DNA of 64,000 nt from the NCBI RefSeq assembly GCF_000585215.1, contig NZ_AONC01000045.1, positions 51,338 through 115,337 of the forward strand, given 5' to 3'. The translations under genes were made by a program, and so were the position numbers. Under the pieces are notes generated by a model, which saw only the letters and a list, made by a program, of their open reading frames with translations, was not told the DNA's origin and did not search any database. The DNA is from Imhoffiella purpurea (GTDB lineage: Bacteria > Pseudomonadota > Gammaproteobacteria > Chromatiales > Chromatiaceae). This document shows positions 8,076 through 15,931 of the stretch, piece by piece. Positions within the stretch are counted from its first letter, which is position 1, and the number at the start of each line of letters is the position of its first letter.

Positions 8076-9023
8076 ATGACGGATTTCGATGCCCTGCGAG
8101 CGCTGGTCGCCTTGCAGGAACATGGCAATCTGACGGCGGCAGCCCGCGCCCTGGAGTGCCCCAAGTCGACCCTGAGCCGGAGACTGGCGGCCCTCGAATC
8201 GGCATTGGGGCACCCGCTCACCCGCCAGGAGGGCGGACGTCTGCTGCTGAGCGATGCGGGTTCTTGCTATGCGGGATACGGCGAGCGGATCCTGACGCTG
8301 GCCGAGGAGGCTCGGCATTCGGTCGCGGCCTTCTCGCGCGAGATGCGCGGCGAGGTTCGGGTGTGGGTCGATCAGCCGCTGGCACGCGGCTGGGCGACGC
8401 GCACGCTGAACGATTTCCTCGCCCGCTATCCGGAGGTCAGTCTGGAGGTGAGGGTCCTGCCACCCGGCGGTCTGCCCACGGCGGACGGGACGGATCTATG
8501 GCTCGCCTGCGACGACCGCGGCCTGCCCGGCCTCAAGCGCACCCCACTGGGGCGCTGGCGTCGGCGGCTCTATACCAGGGCGGAGGAGGGACCCTGCCGT
8601 CGGCTCGGAGCCCCATCCAAATTGGACGCTTGTCCCTGGATCGGGCTGGTGAGCGAGCCGGCGGAGATCCGGCTTGGACACCCATCCAGGGAGGATGGGT
8701 ACGGACATCGGCCGCGCGCCCGGCTGCGTGTCGATTCGCTCGAGATGCTGGCCGACGCCATCGCCCGCGGCTACGGCATCGGCGTGCTCCCATCCTGGCT
8801 GGCCGAGTGCCCGCGCCACGGGCTGCGCGGACATTATGCCCGGGTGCTCGAGGACTGGGAGGCGGAACCGGTCGACCTCTCCTGCCATCTTCCTCGAGGT
8901 GCTCGCCCGCGCCGCATCCAGGTACTCGTCGACCATCTGCATGCCCATCTGCCGAAACGCTGGGCGCTCGAATCCGGGGATTCGTCTCTCCTCAGTGCGC
9001 CGAGACGAACTTCAGCCCGATGA
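8076..9023 (+). CDS. LysR-family transcriptional regulator
   Basis: A 315-residue LysR regulator. The winged HTH occupies residues 1-60 (DFDALRALVALQEHGNLTAA, then LECPKSTLSRRLAALE), followed by the substrate-binding domain (EVRVWVDQPLARGW, ARYPEVSLEVRVL, IARGYGIGVLPSWLA). It is transcribed divergently from the TonB receptor operon across a Fur-like box and is the likely local, ligand-responsive regulator of that operon. A purine-rich AGGGAACGGAG precedes the ATG. The final 10-15 residues overlap the convergent SMR gene by 32 bases. The co-inducer is unknown; being the only regulator in the locus it may sense the imported compound. Confidence 0.88.
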   Translation: MTDFDALRALVALQEHGNLTAAARALECPKSTLSRRLAALESALGHPLTRQEGGRLLLSDAGSCYAGYGERILTLAEEARHSVAAFSREMRGEVRVWVDQPLARGWATRTLNDFLARYPEVSLEVRVLPPGGLPTADGTDLWLACDDRGLPGLKRTPLGRWRRRLYTRAEEGPCRRLGAPSKLDACPWIGLVSEPAEIRLGHPSREDGYGHRPRARLRVDSLEMLADAIARGYGIGVLPSWLAECPRHGLRGHYARVLEDWEAEPVDLSCHLPRGARPRRIQVLVDHLHAHLPKRWALESGDSSLLSAPRRTSAR

Positions 9024-9318
9024 TCCCGATCAGGATCAAGCCGACGAAGAAGAAGCGGGCCAGCGTCGCCGGTTCGCCGAAGAGCAGCAGCCCGAGCACG
9101 AAGGTGCCGACGGCGCCGATCCCCGTCCAGACCGCGTATGCCGTCCCCATCGGAATGTCTTTCTGCGCCATCAGCAGCAGTGCGCCGCTGGCGACCATGC
9201 AGACCGCCGAGAAGCCGATCCAGCCCCACCGAAGACCGGATTCGGCGAGCCCCAGTTTAAGACCGACCGGCCAGCCCCACTCGAAGATTCCAGCGATGAT
9301 CAGATAGGTCCACGCCAT
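8992..9318 (-). CDS. gdx: SMR-family exporter, guanidinium (Gdx/SugE) type
   Basis: 108 residues with four membrane helices, standard length for small multidrug resistance proteins. Helix 1 has the essential glutamate (AGIFEWGWPVGLK, Glu13) and helix 3 carries TAYAVWTGIGAVGTFVLG, the pattern of the guanidinium exporter subgroup rather than the EmrE polyaromatic drug subgroup. A strong GGAGGAG lies about ten bases before the ATG. It works as an antiparallel dimer exchanging guanidinium for protons. I looked for a guanidine riboswitch in the 100 bases upstream and saw none. It overlaps the convergent LysR gene at its 3' end. Confidence 0.85.
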   Translation of the reverse strand: MAWTYLIIAGIFEWGWPVGLKLGLAESGLRWGWIGFSAVCMVASGALLLMAQKDIPMGTAYAVWTGIGAVGTFVLGLLLFGEPATLARFFFVGLILIGIIGLKFVSAH

Positions 9319-9450
9319 TCGAGTTGAGTCTCCTCCGAAATTGAGAGCCCTGAAGATTCATCTCGCGAGCGCTGACACTTAATGGATGCATTGCGGCCGA
9401 GCTGACCTCTTCGCGACTCGATGTGCGATTTTCGCTTGCGAAGCCGATCC

Positions 9451-9891
9451 TCAGATCGGTTCCCTGAGCACCTCTTTCAGAGTCTCGCCGTCGAGTATGC
9501 GATCGGCCCAGATCTCGAGTTCTGCTTCGCTTGCTTGATCGAGGCATGCTTCGGCCCAGGCGGGCAGGGCACCGAAACGTCGGACCAATTGGCGACGCAG
9601 CAGTCTTATCTCTCCTTGAGACAAGCCTTTCTCGATCCCTTCCTTGATGCCTTGCTCAAGACCTTGTTGTTTCCACTCCTCGATCCAGGTTTTCACTCTT
9701 TCGGCCAACATGGCGCGCATCTCCTGCAGATCGTTGATGTTCGGCAACTCGGCGCCCGGAACCCGTGCCGGCAACAGCACGCGTTTGAGCCAGACCACGA
9801 AGGCGCGGCGCAGGCTGTCCTGCTCGGGGGTGGCGAGCCAACCGATCAGACTCGCCAGCACCCGTTCGATATCCTCGGGGCGGCGACTGTT
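9451..9891 (-). pseudogene. C-terminal remnant of an Rpn-family recombination-promoting nuclease
   Basis: The frame encodes RPEDIERVLASLIGWLATPE, EQDSLRRAFVVWLKRVLLPA, a coiled segment (EEWKQQGLEQGIKEG) and a C-terminal helical tail, which is the second half of an Rpn (PD-(D/E)XK transposase_31-like) protein. The first roughly 190 residues with the nuclease domain are missing. The remnant starts immediately after, and in the same frame as, the stop codon of the TrmO-like gene (NSRRPEDIER follows that TGA directly), so a deletion seems to have joined the two. From the first usable start (GTG at 9861) 136 residues could still be made, without catalytic residues. Confidence 0.6.
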
Positions 9892-10335
9892 TCAATCCGC
9901 CGGCTTGATGTCCAGCACCGGGGTATCCGGGAAGGCGTCGATGTCCTCGATCTCGATCCGCGTTCCCTCGACCGCCAGGACCCGACAGCGGCTGAGCGCG
10001 ATCAGGTTCGGCCGGACCGGCGCGTGCGTGGCGAAGACACCACGCAACGGATTCTCCGGATTGCCGCGCGGATGGACCTGTTGGATCGCCCGCCGCTCGG
10101 GGGTATCGTTGCGGTCGAACCAGTAAAGTACCCAGATCGTCGCCCCGGCCTCCAGTCCCAGCAGGCCCGGTCGATGGCGGGGTTGGATCTCGATCCGGGC
10201 GTGCCCCTCGGATTTGCGCACCCAGCCGATGGGCCGGATCTGGTAGACCGGTCCGGAATCCGCGTCTTGTTCCTGGGCCGCCATATCTGTCACGCCGATC
10301 ACCAGAGTCAGAAGGATCATCCAGGACATCCTCAT
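9892..10335 (-). CDS. TrmO/TsaA-family (UPF0066) protein with an N-terminal signal peptide
   Basis: 147 residues from the ATG at 10335. The N-terminus (MRMSWMILLTLVIGVTDMAA) is a signal peptide or anchor. The remainder matches the TrmO beta-barrel family: YQIRPIGWVRKSEGHARIEI, GLLGLEAGATIWVLYWFDR, the conserved NPLRGVFATHAPVRPNLIAL and DAFPDTPVLDIKP. Cytoplasmic TrmO methylates t6A37 in tRNA-Thr using SAM; neither tRNA nor SAM is expected outside the membrane, so an exported version must do something else, perhaps in metal or tetrapyrrole handling. The protein stops right after LDIKP, where longer homologues continue briefly, and the Rpn remnant follows in frame, so its C-terminus may have been trimmed by the same deletion. 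Confidence 0.65.
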   Translation of the reverse strand: MRMSWMILLTLVIGVTDMAAQEQDADSGPVYQIRPIGWVRKSEGHARIEIQPRHRPGLLGLEAGATIWVLYWFDRNDTPERRAIQQVHPRGNPENPLRGVFATHAPVRPNLIALSRCRVLAVEGTRIEIEDIDAFPDTPVLDIKPAD

Positions 10336-10486
10336 CGTGGGAGTCACTCGCGATTCCTTGGTTGCCGAGCATGGGTTCAAGTCTACTCCGTTCTTGACGA
10401 CCCTATGCCCGAGGGCAGGGGAGGGGGCGAGGCGGCTTGATGATCGCGTGAAGATTCGAGCGGATCCATTGCTGACAGGATGAACA

Positions 10487-10508
10487 TGCAAATCCTTCTC
10501 AGTTTGCC
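10487..10508 (+). promoter_or_regulatory. Fur-like box before the cupin gene
   Basis: TGCAAATCCTTCTCAGTTTGC lies about 75 bases before the cupin start. Its first 15 bases match 14 of 15 with the site at 3575-3589 before the ton cluster. The pattern resembles TGCAAAT-N2-TTCTCATTTGC, a common extended Fur box. No other element is obvious in the 248 bases between the TrmO-like gene and the cupin gene apart from AT-rich promoter-like sequence. Confidence 0.5.
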
Positions 10509-10583
10509 TGACAGGGCGTCTCTTGCTATCGTCGGATTCGTCTTTTGAAGTGATTAACGTACTGTTTTTATAGGTTTTTAGCC

Positions 10584-10982
10584 ATGCAAGAGAGCGATTG
10601 GAAGGTCTTCCAACTCGATGAGCTGCTCGCCAAGGTCGAGCGTAACGGCGTCACCTTCAGGGAGTTCCTGCGCACGCCCTCACTGTCCTGCTCCATCTAC
10701 CATCTGCCGGTTGGATCCAAAGACATGGCCAGCGCCCACGAGGAGGACGAGCTCTATCTTGTGCTGGAGGGCAAGGGACAATTGCGGATCGGCGAGACCG
10801 AGCACCGGGTCCAGCAGGGTACGCTCATGTATGTGCACGCGGCCTGCGACCATGCCTTCTTCGATATTCAGGAAGACCTGACGGTGCTGGCCTTCTTCGG
10901 CTCGCCCGTGCTGGAGATCGGACGGGGGCATCGCTATCGGCACGGACAGCGTCATGGAGCGGGTGCCGAAATCGAGGATTGA
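10584..10982 (+). CDS. Small cupin-domain protein
   Basis: 132 residues forming one cupin barrel: the first metal motif region is SAHEEDELYLVLEGKGQLRI (His and Glu ligands) and the second is GTLMYVHAACDHAFFDI. Such proteins bind Fe, Mn or Zn and act as dioxygenases, isomerases or sensors; the substrate cannot be told. The C-terminal HRYRHGQRHG stretch is His-rich and could bind extra metal. There is no strong ribosome site before the ATG. A Fur-like box upstream and the flanking metal-associated HMA_2 genes suggest expression under iron limitation. Confidence 0.8.
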   Translation: MQESDWKVFQLDELLAKVERNGVTFREFLRTPSLSCSIYHLPVGSKDMASAHEEDELYLVLEGKGQLRIGETEHRVQQGTLMYVHAACDHAFFDIQEDLTVLAFFGSPVLEIGRGHRYRHGQRHGAGAEIED

Positions 10983-11092
10983 GGACGAGGCGTCTAGGAT
11001 GACGGCTCGGATGCGCGCCGAATGTTTCGGCCGATCGGATGCCGGTAAGGTATCCGATCGTCGTTTCCCTCGCGGCCGCTCCCCGATTGGGA

Positions 11093-11449
11093 TTACATCA
11101 AGACGCTGACGAGCTTGAATGCCGATCTTTCGACGGCCTTGTTGACGATGGCGCCGACCAGCGCCTTGCCGAACATCTCGCCCGCCTTGCTCGCGGCGGC
11201 ATGGCTCGCCCTGGGCGCCACCGGGGCGCACCCCAGATCCTTCATGGCCTCCAGCAGGGTCTGCTTCGACAGCCTGTCCGTATCGTAATTGACGGTGATG
11301 CTTCCGGCATGGGCATTCAGCCGGACCTGCGTGACGCCCTCCATCGAGGCCAGACGGCTCTGGGCTTCCCGCGCCTCCTCGGGTCTGCAGCGAAAGGCGT
11401 TCGAACGGACACGGAGTCTACCGGGCACATGATGGATCGAATGGCTCAT
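11093..11449 (-). CDS. HMA_2-domain (metal-associated ferredoxin-like fold) protein
   Basis: 118 residues. Residues 3-75 resemble the HMA_2 domain (HHVPGRLRVRSNAFR, ASMEGVTQVRLNAHAGSITV, DTDRLSKQTLLEAMKDLG), a ferredoxin-like fold lacking the CxxC of true copper domains. The C-terminal 35 residues (MFGKALVGAIVNKAVERSAF) form an amphipathic or weakly membrane-inserted helix. GAGGAAA precedes the ATG at 11449. HMA_2 proteins commonly sit beside FeoAB or P-type ATPases and are thought to assist metal transport. It is divergent from a second HMA_2 gene across two Fur-like boxes. Confidence 0.75.
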   Translation of the reverse strand: MSHSIHHVPGRLRVRSNAFRCRPEEAREAQSRLASMEGVTQVRLNAHAGSITVNYDTDRLSKQTLLEAMKDLGCAPVAPRASHAAASKAGEMFGKALVGAIVNKAVERSAFKLVSVLM

Positions 11450-11528
11450 GCGAAATTTCCTCGGTCGGGATTGCGAGAAGTCATGGAAACGCGACTGGTT
11501 CGCATTCTATGGCTAACCCGAACTCGAA

Positions 11529-11608
11529 TGCAAGTGGTTCTTATTTGTTTCGCTAATCGGAATGCGACCGATCGCGCTTGATATAACGCGAACTGTTCGT
11601 ATTTGCAA
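11529..11608. promoter_or_regulatory. Two Fur-like boxes between the divergent HMA_2 genes
   Basis: TGCAAGTGGTTCTTATTTG (11529-11547) fits the extended Fur pattern TGCAAAT-N2-TTCTCATTTGCA at most positions. A second site, AACTGTTCGTATTTGCAA (11591-11608), keeps TTC-N2-ATTTGCA. Both sit in the AT-rich 226-base divergent region and could control both HMA_2 genes. Confidence 0.5.
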
Positions 11609-11675
11609 AATGACTGCGATTTCGCCTATCCTTAACGAGGTCATTCGTTTAGGGGACATTTCGGGGGACTTGGCG

Positions 11676-12200
11676 ATGCTGCTTGCAAAGAATCGGTCAC
11701 GGAGCGGGGCCCTGGTGGATATCCGCCATCAGATTCCAGGTCGGACGCGTCTGCGGGTGCCGGCACTCGGCCGGACCCCGGATCTGGGGTCCCGTCTCGC
11801 CGAAGCGCTGGAAACCCTCGAGGGCATCCACCGCGTGCGCCTCAACAGCGGTTGCGCCAGTCTGGTGATCCACCATCGTCCGGATTTCACCCCGACCCGC
11901 GATCTGCTCGATCGGGCGCTGACGCCCATTCTGATGCCGGCGGCATCCGTCGCACCGCCTCCTCCCAAGGTCTCCAGGCGCGCCGAGAGATCCAGGGCGC
12001 GTCCGGAAAAGACACGAGTACGCGTGGAGGCACCCAAAAAGCGGGCAAGCGGGCAGGCTCTGGCCGCCTGTCCCATCTGCCAGCTCAAGCTCAAGGCGGC
12101 GCGCTGGATACTGACCGACTTCTGGCGCTGCTGGCGGGATCACTGGACTCAGCGCCTTCATGGGCGTCTATTGGCCTCGGTCGCGCTGTTTCGACCCTGA
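11676..12200 (+). CDS. HMA_2-like protein with a CPxC-bearing C-terminal tail
   Basis: 174 residues from the ATG at 11676, chosen because GGGGGA lies ten bases upstream; an in-frame ATG at 11610 would start inside the Fur-like box. Residues 10-90 repeat the HMA_2 pattern of its divergent neighbour (DIRHQIPGRTRLRVPALG, ETLEGIHRVRLNSGCASLVI). A basic Pro/Arg/Lys linker follows and then ALAACPICQLKLKAARWILT with a CPxC pair and a cysteine and tryptophan-rich end (DFWRCWRDHW). The CPxC could bind iron, zinc or a heme, but no known family was recognised for this tail. The function is probably accessory to metal transport; no transporter is adjacent, although a CDF gene lies 2 kb downstream. Confidence 0.65.
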   Translation: MLLAKNRSRSGALVDIRHQIPGRTRLRVPALGRTPDLGSRLAEALETLEGIHRVRLNSGCASLVIHHRPDFTPTRDLLDRALTPILMPAASVAPPPPKVSRRAERSRARPEKTRVRVEAPKKRASGQALAACPICQLKLKAARWILTDFWRCWRDHWTQRLHGRLLASVALFRP

Positions 12201-12401
12201 TCTCTTTCCTCGGTCGCATCTCCTTCACGACCGACCGCACGGAGTCCTGCGGATCCAAGCGCGCCGGTTTTTCCGGAGTCGGTCATCGAAGCGTCATGGG
12301 TGTATGGGACGCTTGGCGTTCGTTTTAAAACGCCATTCCGACGCCCCGCGACCCGGCCGCCATGTCCGTCGCTCGCGGGGACCGCTCTCAGGTCTCCGCC
12401 C

Positions 12402-14162
12402 ATGCATGTCCTCCAATCATCCGCTTGGCGTCTCATCCTCGGGGCCGCGATCCTCGTCGTTTCGAGTCTGCTCCTCGTCCTCTGGTCGTTCCGCTCCGCC
12501 GGACCGGATGTCTTGGAGACCGCCGGCTGTTCAAGCCGCCAAACCCAGGAGCCGCTGGATCTGCGCGACACCCATGTGCGCAATGCCTTCGCCTATCTCG
12601 TGCCCCAGTGTTACGTGTTGCCCAGTCTCCAAGACGGCGAGGCGCTCAATCCCTGCTACACCTGCCATCAGCGGGGCGACGCGCCGAATTTCATCGACGA
12701 CGCGCTCTTCCAGCGGCAATACCAGATGGCGGAGGCCGCGCTGGCCACGCCCTGGCCCAACGTCTTCGAGGATCGGACGGCGCGCATCGAGCGCATGGAC
12801 GACGGCTGGATGCGCGACTGGGTGCGGCGGAGCAACTACAGCTCGGCGGACGGATCCCTGATCCTGGCGCACCGTCTCCGGACGCTGCCCGAGCACTGGG
12901 ACCTGGACGGCGACGGCATCTGGGACGGCTATGTCCCCGATGTCTATTTTCGCTTCGACGATCTGGGATTCGACCGCGACCCGGCCGGCGGATACACGGG
13001 CTGGCGGGCCTTCGCCTATTACCCGCTGCCCGGGACCTACTGGCCGACCAACGGCAGCGCGGGCGACGTGCTGATCCGGTTGGCCGACGCCTTCCGGCGC
13101 GATGCGCGGGGCGAGCCGGACATGGATGTCTACGCGCTCAACCTCGCCATCGTCGAGGCGCTGATCAGACGTGCGGACGTCCCCATCGATCCGGTCGACG
13201 AACGCGATTTCGGAGTCGATCTCGACAAGGACGGCCGGCTCGGCCCAAGCCGCTGGGTCCGTTACGACTGGGCGCCGCTCGAGGGGCGTCTCATGTCCTA
13301 TGTGGGGCTGGCCGGACGCGAGCTCGAGGAGGGCCGGATCCATCTGGCGGCGGGCCTCTTTCCCGAGGGAACCGAGTTCGTCCAGAGTCTGCGCTATCTG
13401 GACGCCGACGCGGCCGGCCGGGTCGCGCCCTCCGCGCGCATGAAGGAGCTGCGCTACGCCCGCAAGAAGTCCTGGTACACCTATGCCGAGCTCAAGGGCA
13501 TCGCCGACCGCGAGGGGGCCGAGCGGCGCGAGTACGAAAACGACGTCGTCAAGGAGGCGCCCGGCGACTACGAGCGCGGATTCTTTACCCAGGGCTGGGT
13601 CTACCAGGGCTTCATCGAGGACCGGGCGGGCGATCTGCGCCCCCAATCCCAGGAGGAGACGCTCTATTGCATGGGCTGTCACGGCGGCATCGGCGTCACC
13701 AGCGACACCACCTTCGCCTTCGCCCGCAAGCTTGGCGGAGACGCCTATCGCGGCGGCTGGTATCACTGGTCTCAGCGCGGCGTCGAAGGCGTACCCGAAT
13801 CCGTGATCGAGGTGATGGGCGAGGGCATCCATCCCGAATACAGCCATTACCTGATGCAGACCCGTTCCGGCAGCGACTATCTCGACAACGCGGAGCTGAC
13901 CGCGCGCTTCTTCGCGTCCGACGGCACGTCCAGGGCCGAGGCGTTCGAGCGTCTGCGCGAGGATATCGCCTTTGCGCTCATACCCTCGTCCGAACGGGCG
14001 ATTCGGCTCGACAAGGCCTACCGGACCATCGTCGAGGATCAGGACTTCGTCCATGGACGCGACGTCAATCTCACCCCCTTCGTTCGCGTCATGCCTCTGG
14101 TGCCCAAGGATCTGCCGACGGGTGTCGATCGGTCGCTGAAGACCCTGGCGCGGTTCGACTGA
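12402..14162 (+). CDS. Membrane-anchored diheme c-type cytochrome
   Basis: 586 residues from the ATG at 12402; the N-terminus has an uncleaved-looking anchor (LILGAAILVVSSLLLVLWSF). Two c-heme motifs are present, CYTCH near residue 85 and CMGCH near residue 424, plus two EF-hand-like acidic loops (DLDGDGIWDGY and DLDKDGRLG) that could bind calcium. The long region between them is unlike small electron carriers and may be catalytic. It therefore acts in the periplasm as an electron-transfer enzyme or regulator; the substrate is unknown. It follows the HMA_2 gene by 200 bases and precedes the CDF/SPFH operon. I know no characterised member. Longer in-frame starts upstream would add an unstructured leader and are unlikely. 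Confidence 0.75.
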   Translation: MHVLQSSAWRLILGAAILVVSSLLLVLWSFRSAGPDVLETAGCSSRQTQEPLDLRDTHVRNAFAYLVPQCYVLPSLQDGEALNPCYTCHQRGDAPNFIDDALFQRQYQMAEAALATPWPNVFEDRTARIERMDDGWMRDWVRRSNYSSADGSLILAHRLRTLPEHWDLDGDGIWDGYVPDVYFRFDDLGFDRDPAGGYTGWRAFAYYPLPGTYWPTNGSAGDVLIRLADAFRRDARGEPDMDVYALNLAIVEALIRRADVPIDPVDERDFGVDLDKDGRLGPSRWVRYDWAPLEGRLMSYVGLAGRELEEGRIHLAAGLFPEGTEFVQSLRYLDADAAGRVAPSARMKELRYARKKSWYTYAELKGIADREGAERREYENDVVKEAPGDYERGFFTQGWVYQGFIEDRAGDLRPQSQEETLYCMGCHGGIGVTSDTTFAFARKLGGDAYRGGWYHWSQRGVEGVPESVIEVMGEGIHPEYSHYLMQTRSGSDYLDNAELTARFFASDGTSRAEAFERLREDIAFALIPSSERAIRLDKAYRTIVEDQDFVHGRDVNLTPFVRVMPLVPKDLPTGVDRSLKTLARFD

Positions 14163-14237
14163 TTCGGGGGCATCATCTGGTCGCAATAAAGAAGCGATAT
14201 CATTTCGGGCCATTCTTGGCCCCAATTCAGCCCCGAC

Positions 14238-15215
14238 GTGATCGCCGATCGCCGTATTCGCACCTCATCGCTCGCCATCTCGGCGGATCTGCTGCTGGTC
14301 GGCATCAAGCTCCTGACCGCCTGGGTCACGGGCAGCGCGGCGCTGTTGGCCGATGCCTATCACTCCATCACCGACCTGGCCGTCTCCCTGATGCTGCTGC
14401 TGGGGCTCGTGACCCGCAACGCCCAGGAACGCAAGGGCAGCGCGGCGGCCATCGAACGCGCCTACCGCTTCGAGGCGGTGCTTGCGATCCTGGTGGCCGG
14501 GCTCATCCTGCTCTTTCCAGTGCAGATCCTACGCGACCTCATGGGGCGATCGCCGGATCAGCTCCAGCATGTCTGGGTCGGCATCCTGGGGGTGCTGGTC
14601 TGCATCGTCATCGCCCATCTCATGTCCCGGCTCAAGTCCATGGTCGGCCGCGACACGGACTCGCCCGCCCTGGAGGCCGACGGCTCGCACAGCCGCATGG
14701 ACGTCTTCTCCTCGGTCGCCGTGCTCGTCTCGCTGATCGGATCCATGATCGGCGTCTATCTCGACGAGATCGTGGCCATCGTCATCGCGCTCATGGTCGT
14801 GGGGCTGGGTCTCGAGCTCCTGGTCGGCGGCATTCGCAGCCTGGCCAAGGGGCAGGCGCTCGAACAGCGGCCGCTGTTCGAGGAATTGGCCGGGAGGCTG
14901 GGGATCGGGCGTCTGAGCGGGTTCGTGCTCCCGGCCTGGCGATCCGCTCGGCGGCTCTATCGCCGAACCAGCAAGCCGCTGCTCGTCGTCCTGGCACTGC
15001 TGGTCTATGCGGCGAGCGGCCTTCGTCAGGTCCCCTACGGTCACACGGGGACGCGTCAGATCCTCTACCAGACCCGAGAGCTGGGTCTGGAGCCGGGGCT
15101 GCACTATGCGCCGCCCTGGCCGTTCGGATCTGGGATTCGAGCTATCTCCACTCGGTCCCCCTGGGCGCCCAGGGATCGCAAGCGGAGCAGGGGCTCTGGC
15201 GCCAGGTCAATCTGA
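14238..15215 (+). CDS. CDF cation transporter, N-terminal half of a CDF-SPFH fusion (frameshifted)
   Basis: From a GTG at 14238 the frame encodes a cation diffusion facilitator membrane domain with about six helices. Both metal-site motifs are intact: DAYHSITDL in helix 2 and GSHSRMDVFSS in helix 5 (HxxxD). The usual CDF cytoplasmic C-terminal domain is absent; instead, after GGIRSLAKGQALEQRP, a new membrane helix (KPLLVVLALLVYAASGLRQV) and the opening of an SPFH/HflK domain follow (PYGHTGTRQILYQ, GLHYAPPWPF). Homology then jumps to another frame at about 15120-15135, consistent with one missing base, so the last 25-30 residues of this frame are meaningless. Zn, Fe or Mn export is likely. No ribosome site is visible at the GTG. 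Confidence 0.7.
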   Translation: MIADRRIRTSSLAISADLLLVGIKLLTAWVTGSAALLADAYHSITDLAVSLMLLLGLVTRNAQERKGSAAAIERAYRFEAVLAILVAGLILLFPVQILRDLMGRSPDQLQHVWVGILGVLVCIVIAHLMSRLKSMVGRDTDSPALEADGSHSRMDVFSSVAVLVSLIGSMIGVYLDEIVAIVIALMVVGLGLELLVGGIRSLAKGQALEQRPLFEELAGRLGIGRLSGFVLPAWRSARRLYRRTSKPLLVVLALLVYAASGLRQVPYGHTGTRQILYQTRELGLEPGLHYAPPWPFGSGIRAISTRSPWAPRDRKRSRGSGARSI

Positions 15216-15931
15216 TGTCGCGCGAGACCGGGGACGCAGCGTTCTTGGTCGCGACGGGCGACGAGAACCTCGTGCAGGTGCGTGCCGCGCTCCAGTATCG
15301 GGTTCCCTATGGGGTCCGAATGCAGGTCCGGGAGGCGGACATCGAGCGCATGATGGCCCATGTCGCCGAGCTGGCGCTCACCGAACGGATCTCCAGCCGG
15401 CGCCTGCCGGATCTGCTGGACCAGGATCTGGACGATCTGGCCGCGGGCGCGGCCGACAGGGTCCGGATCGAGCTTCGCGATCTGGGTCTGGACCCGGTCG
15501 TCGTCGGATTGCAGATCCTCTCGATCCAGCCACCTCCGCGCGTGGTCGATGCTTATCGCGACGTCTTCGACGCGCTCCAGGACAAGCAGACGCTCGAACT
15601 GGGTGCCGAGGCGCGGCGTGCGGCCGCGCTGGCCGACGCCCATGCCGAGGGCGTCGCCACCGATGCGACGGCGCGCGCCGAGGCCATCGAGAAACGCCTC
15701 GCGGCCGAGGGCGATGCCGCCCATTTCGCCGCGCTCACCCAGGTCTACCGCAGCCACCCCGAGGTCGTCCGCTTCAACCGCTATCTGGATGTCGTCACCG
15801 AGCGTCTGGCCGGCCGCGAGATCATCGTCACCGATGCCGCGCTGGATCCGGGAGACAGACGTCTCTGGGGCCAGGGACTCATCGGCATAGAAGCGCCGGA
15901 TCCGGCGGCGCGCAGGAGGACACGACCGTGA
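15215..15931 (+). CDS. SPFH (HflK-like) domain, C-terminal half of the CDF-SPFH fusion
   Basis: In the second frame the SPFH homology already begins near 15126 (IWDSSYLHSVPLGAQG) and runs to 15931; the first ATG in this frame is at 15215 (MSRETGDAAFLVATGDENLV). Hallmarks are ENLVQVRAALQYRV, the DRVRIELRDLGLDPVVVGLQ strand pair and the Ala/Glu-rich coiled coil (LGAEARRAAALADAHAEG), as in HflK and stomatin proteins. With 14238-15215 it would form one polypeptide of about 560 residues. Either a true frameshift mutation, a sequencing error or recoding separates them. Its TGA overlaps the GTG of the next SPFH gene. Confidence 0.7.
   Translation: MSRETGDAAFLVATGDENLVQVRAALQYRVPYGVRMQVREADIERMMAHVAELALTERISSRRLPDLLDQDLDDLAAGAADRVRIELRDLGLDPVVVGLQILSIQPPPRVVDAYRDVFDALQDKQTLELGAEARRAAALADAHAEGVATDATARAEAIEKRLAAEGDAAHFAALTQVYRSHPEVVRFNRYLDVVTERLAGREIIVTDAALDPGDRRLWGQGLIGIEAPDPAARRRTRP

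Noticed and set aside
9319..9420. Possible guanidine riboswitch before the SMR exporter
   Set aside because: No ACGR-loop hairpin pair or ykkC-like core is visible; a normal ribosome site is present.
9888..9900. GGATTGAAAC, resembling the end of type I CRISPR repeats
   Set aside because: It occurs once, without a repeat array or cas genes, and falls in the stop region of the TrmO-like gene.
12362..15931. One giant plus-strand frame spanning the cytochrome and SPFH genes
   Set aside because: Most of it is out of frame with the cytochrome and the CDF gene; only the last third corresponds to a real SPFH domain.
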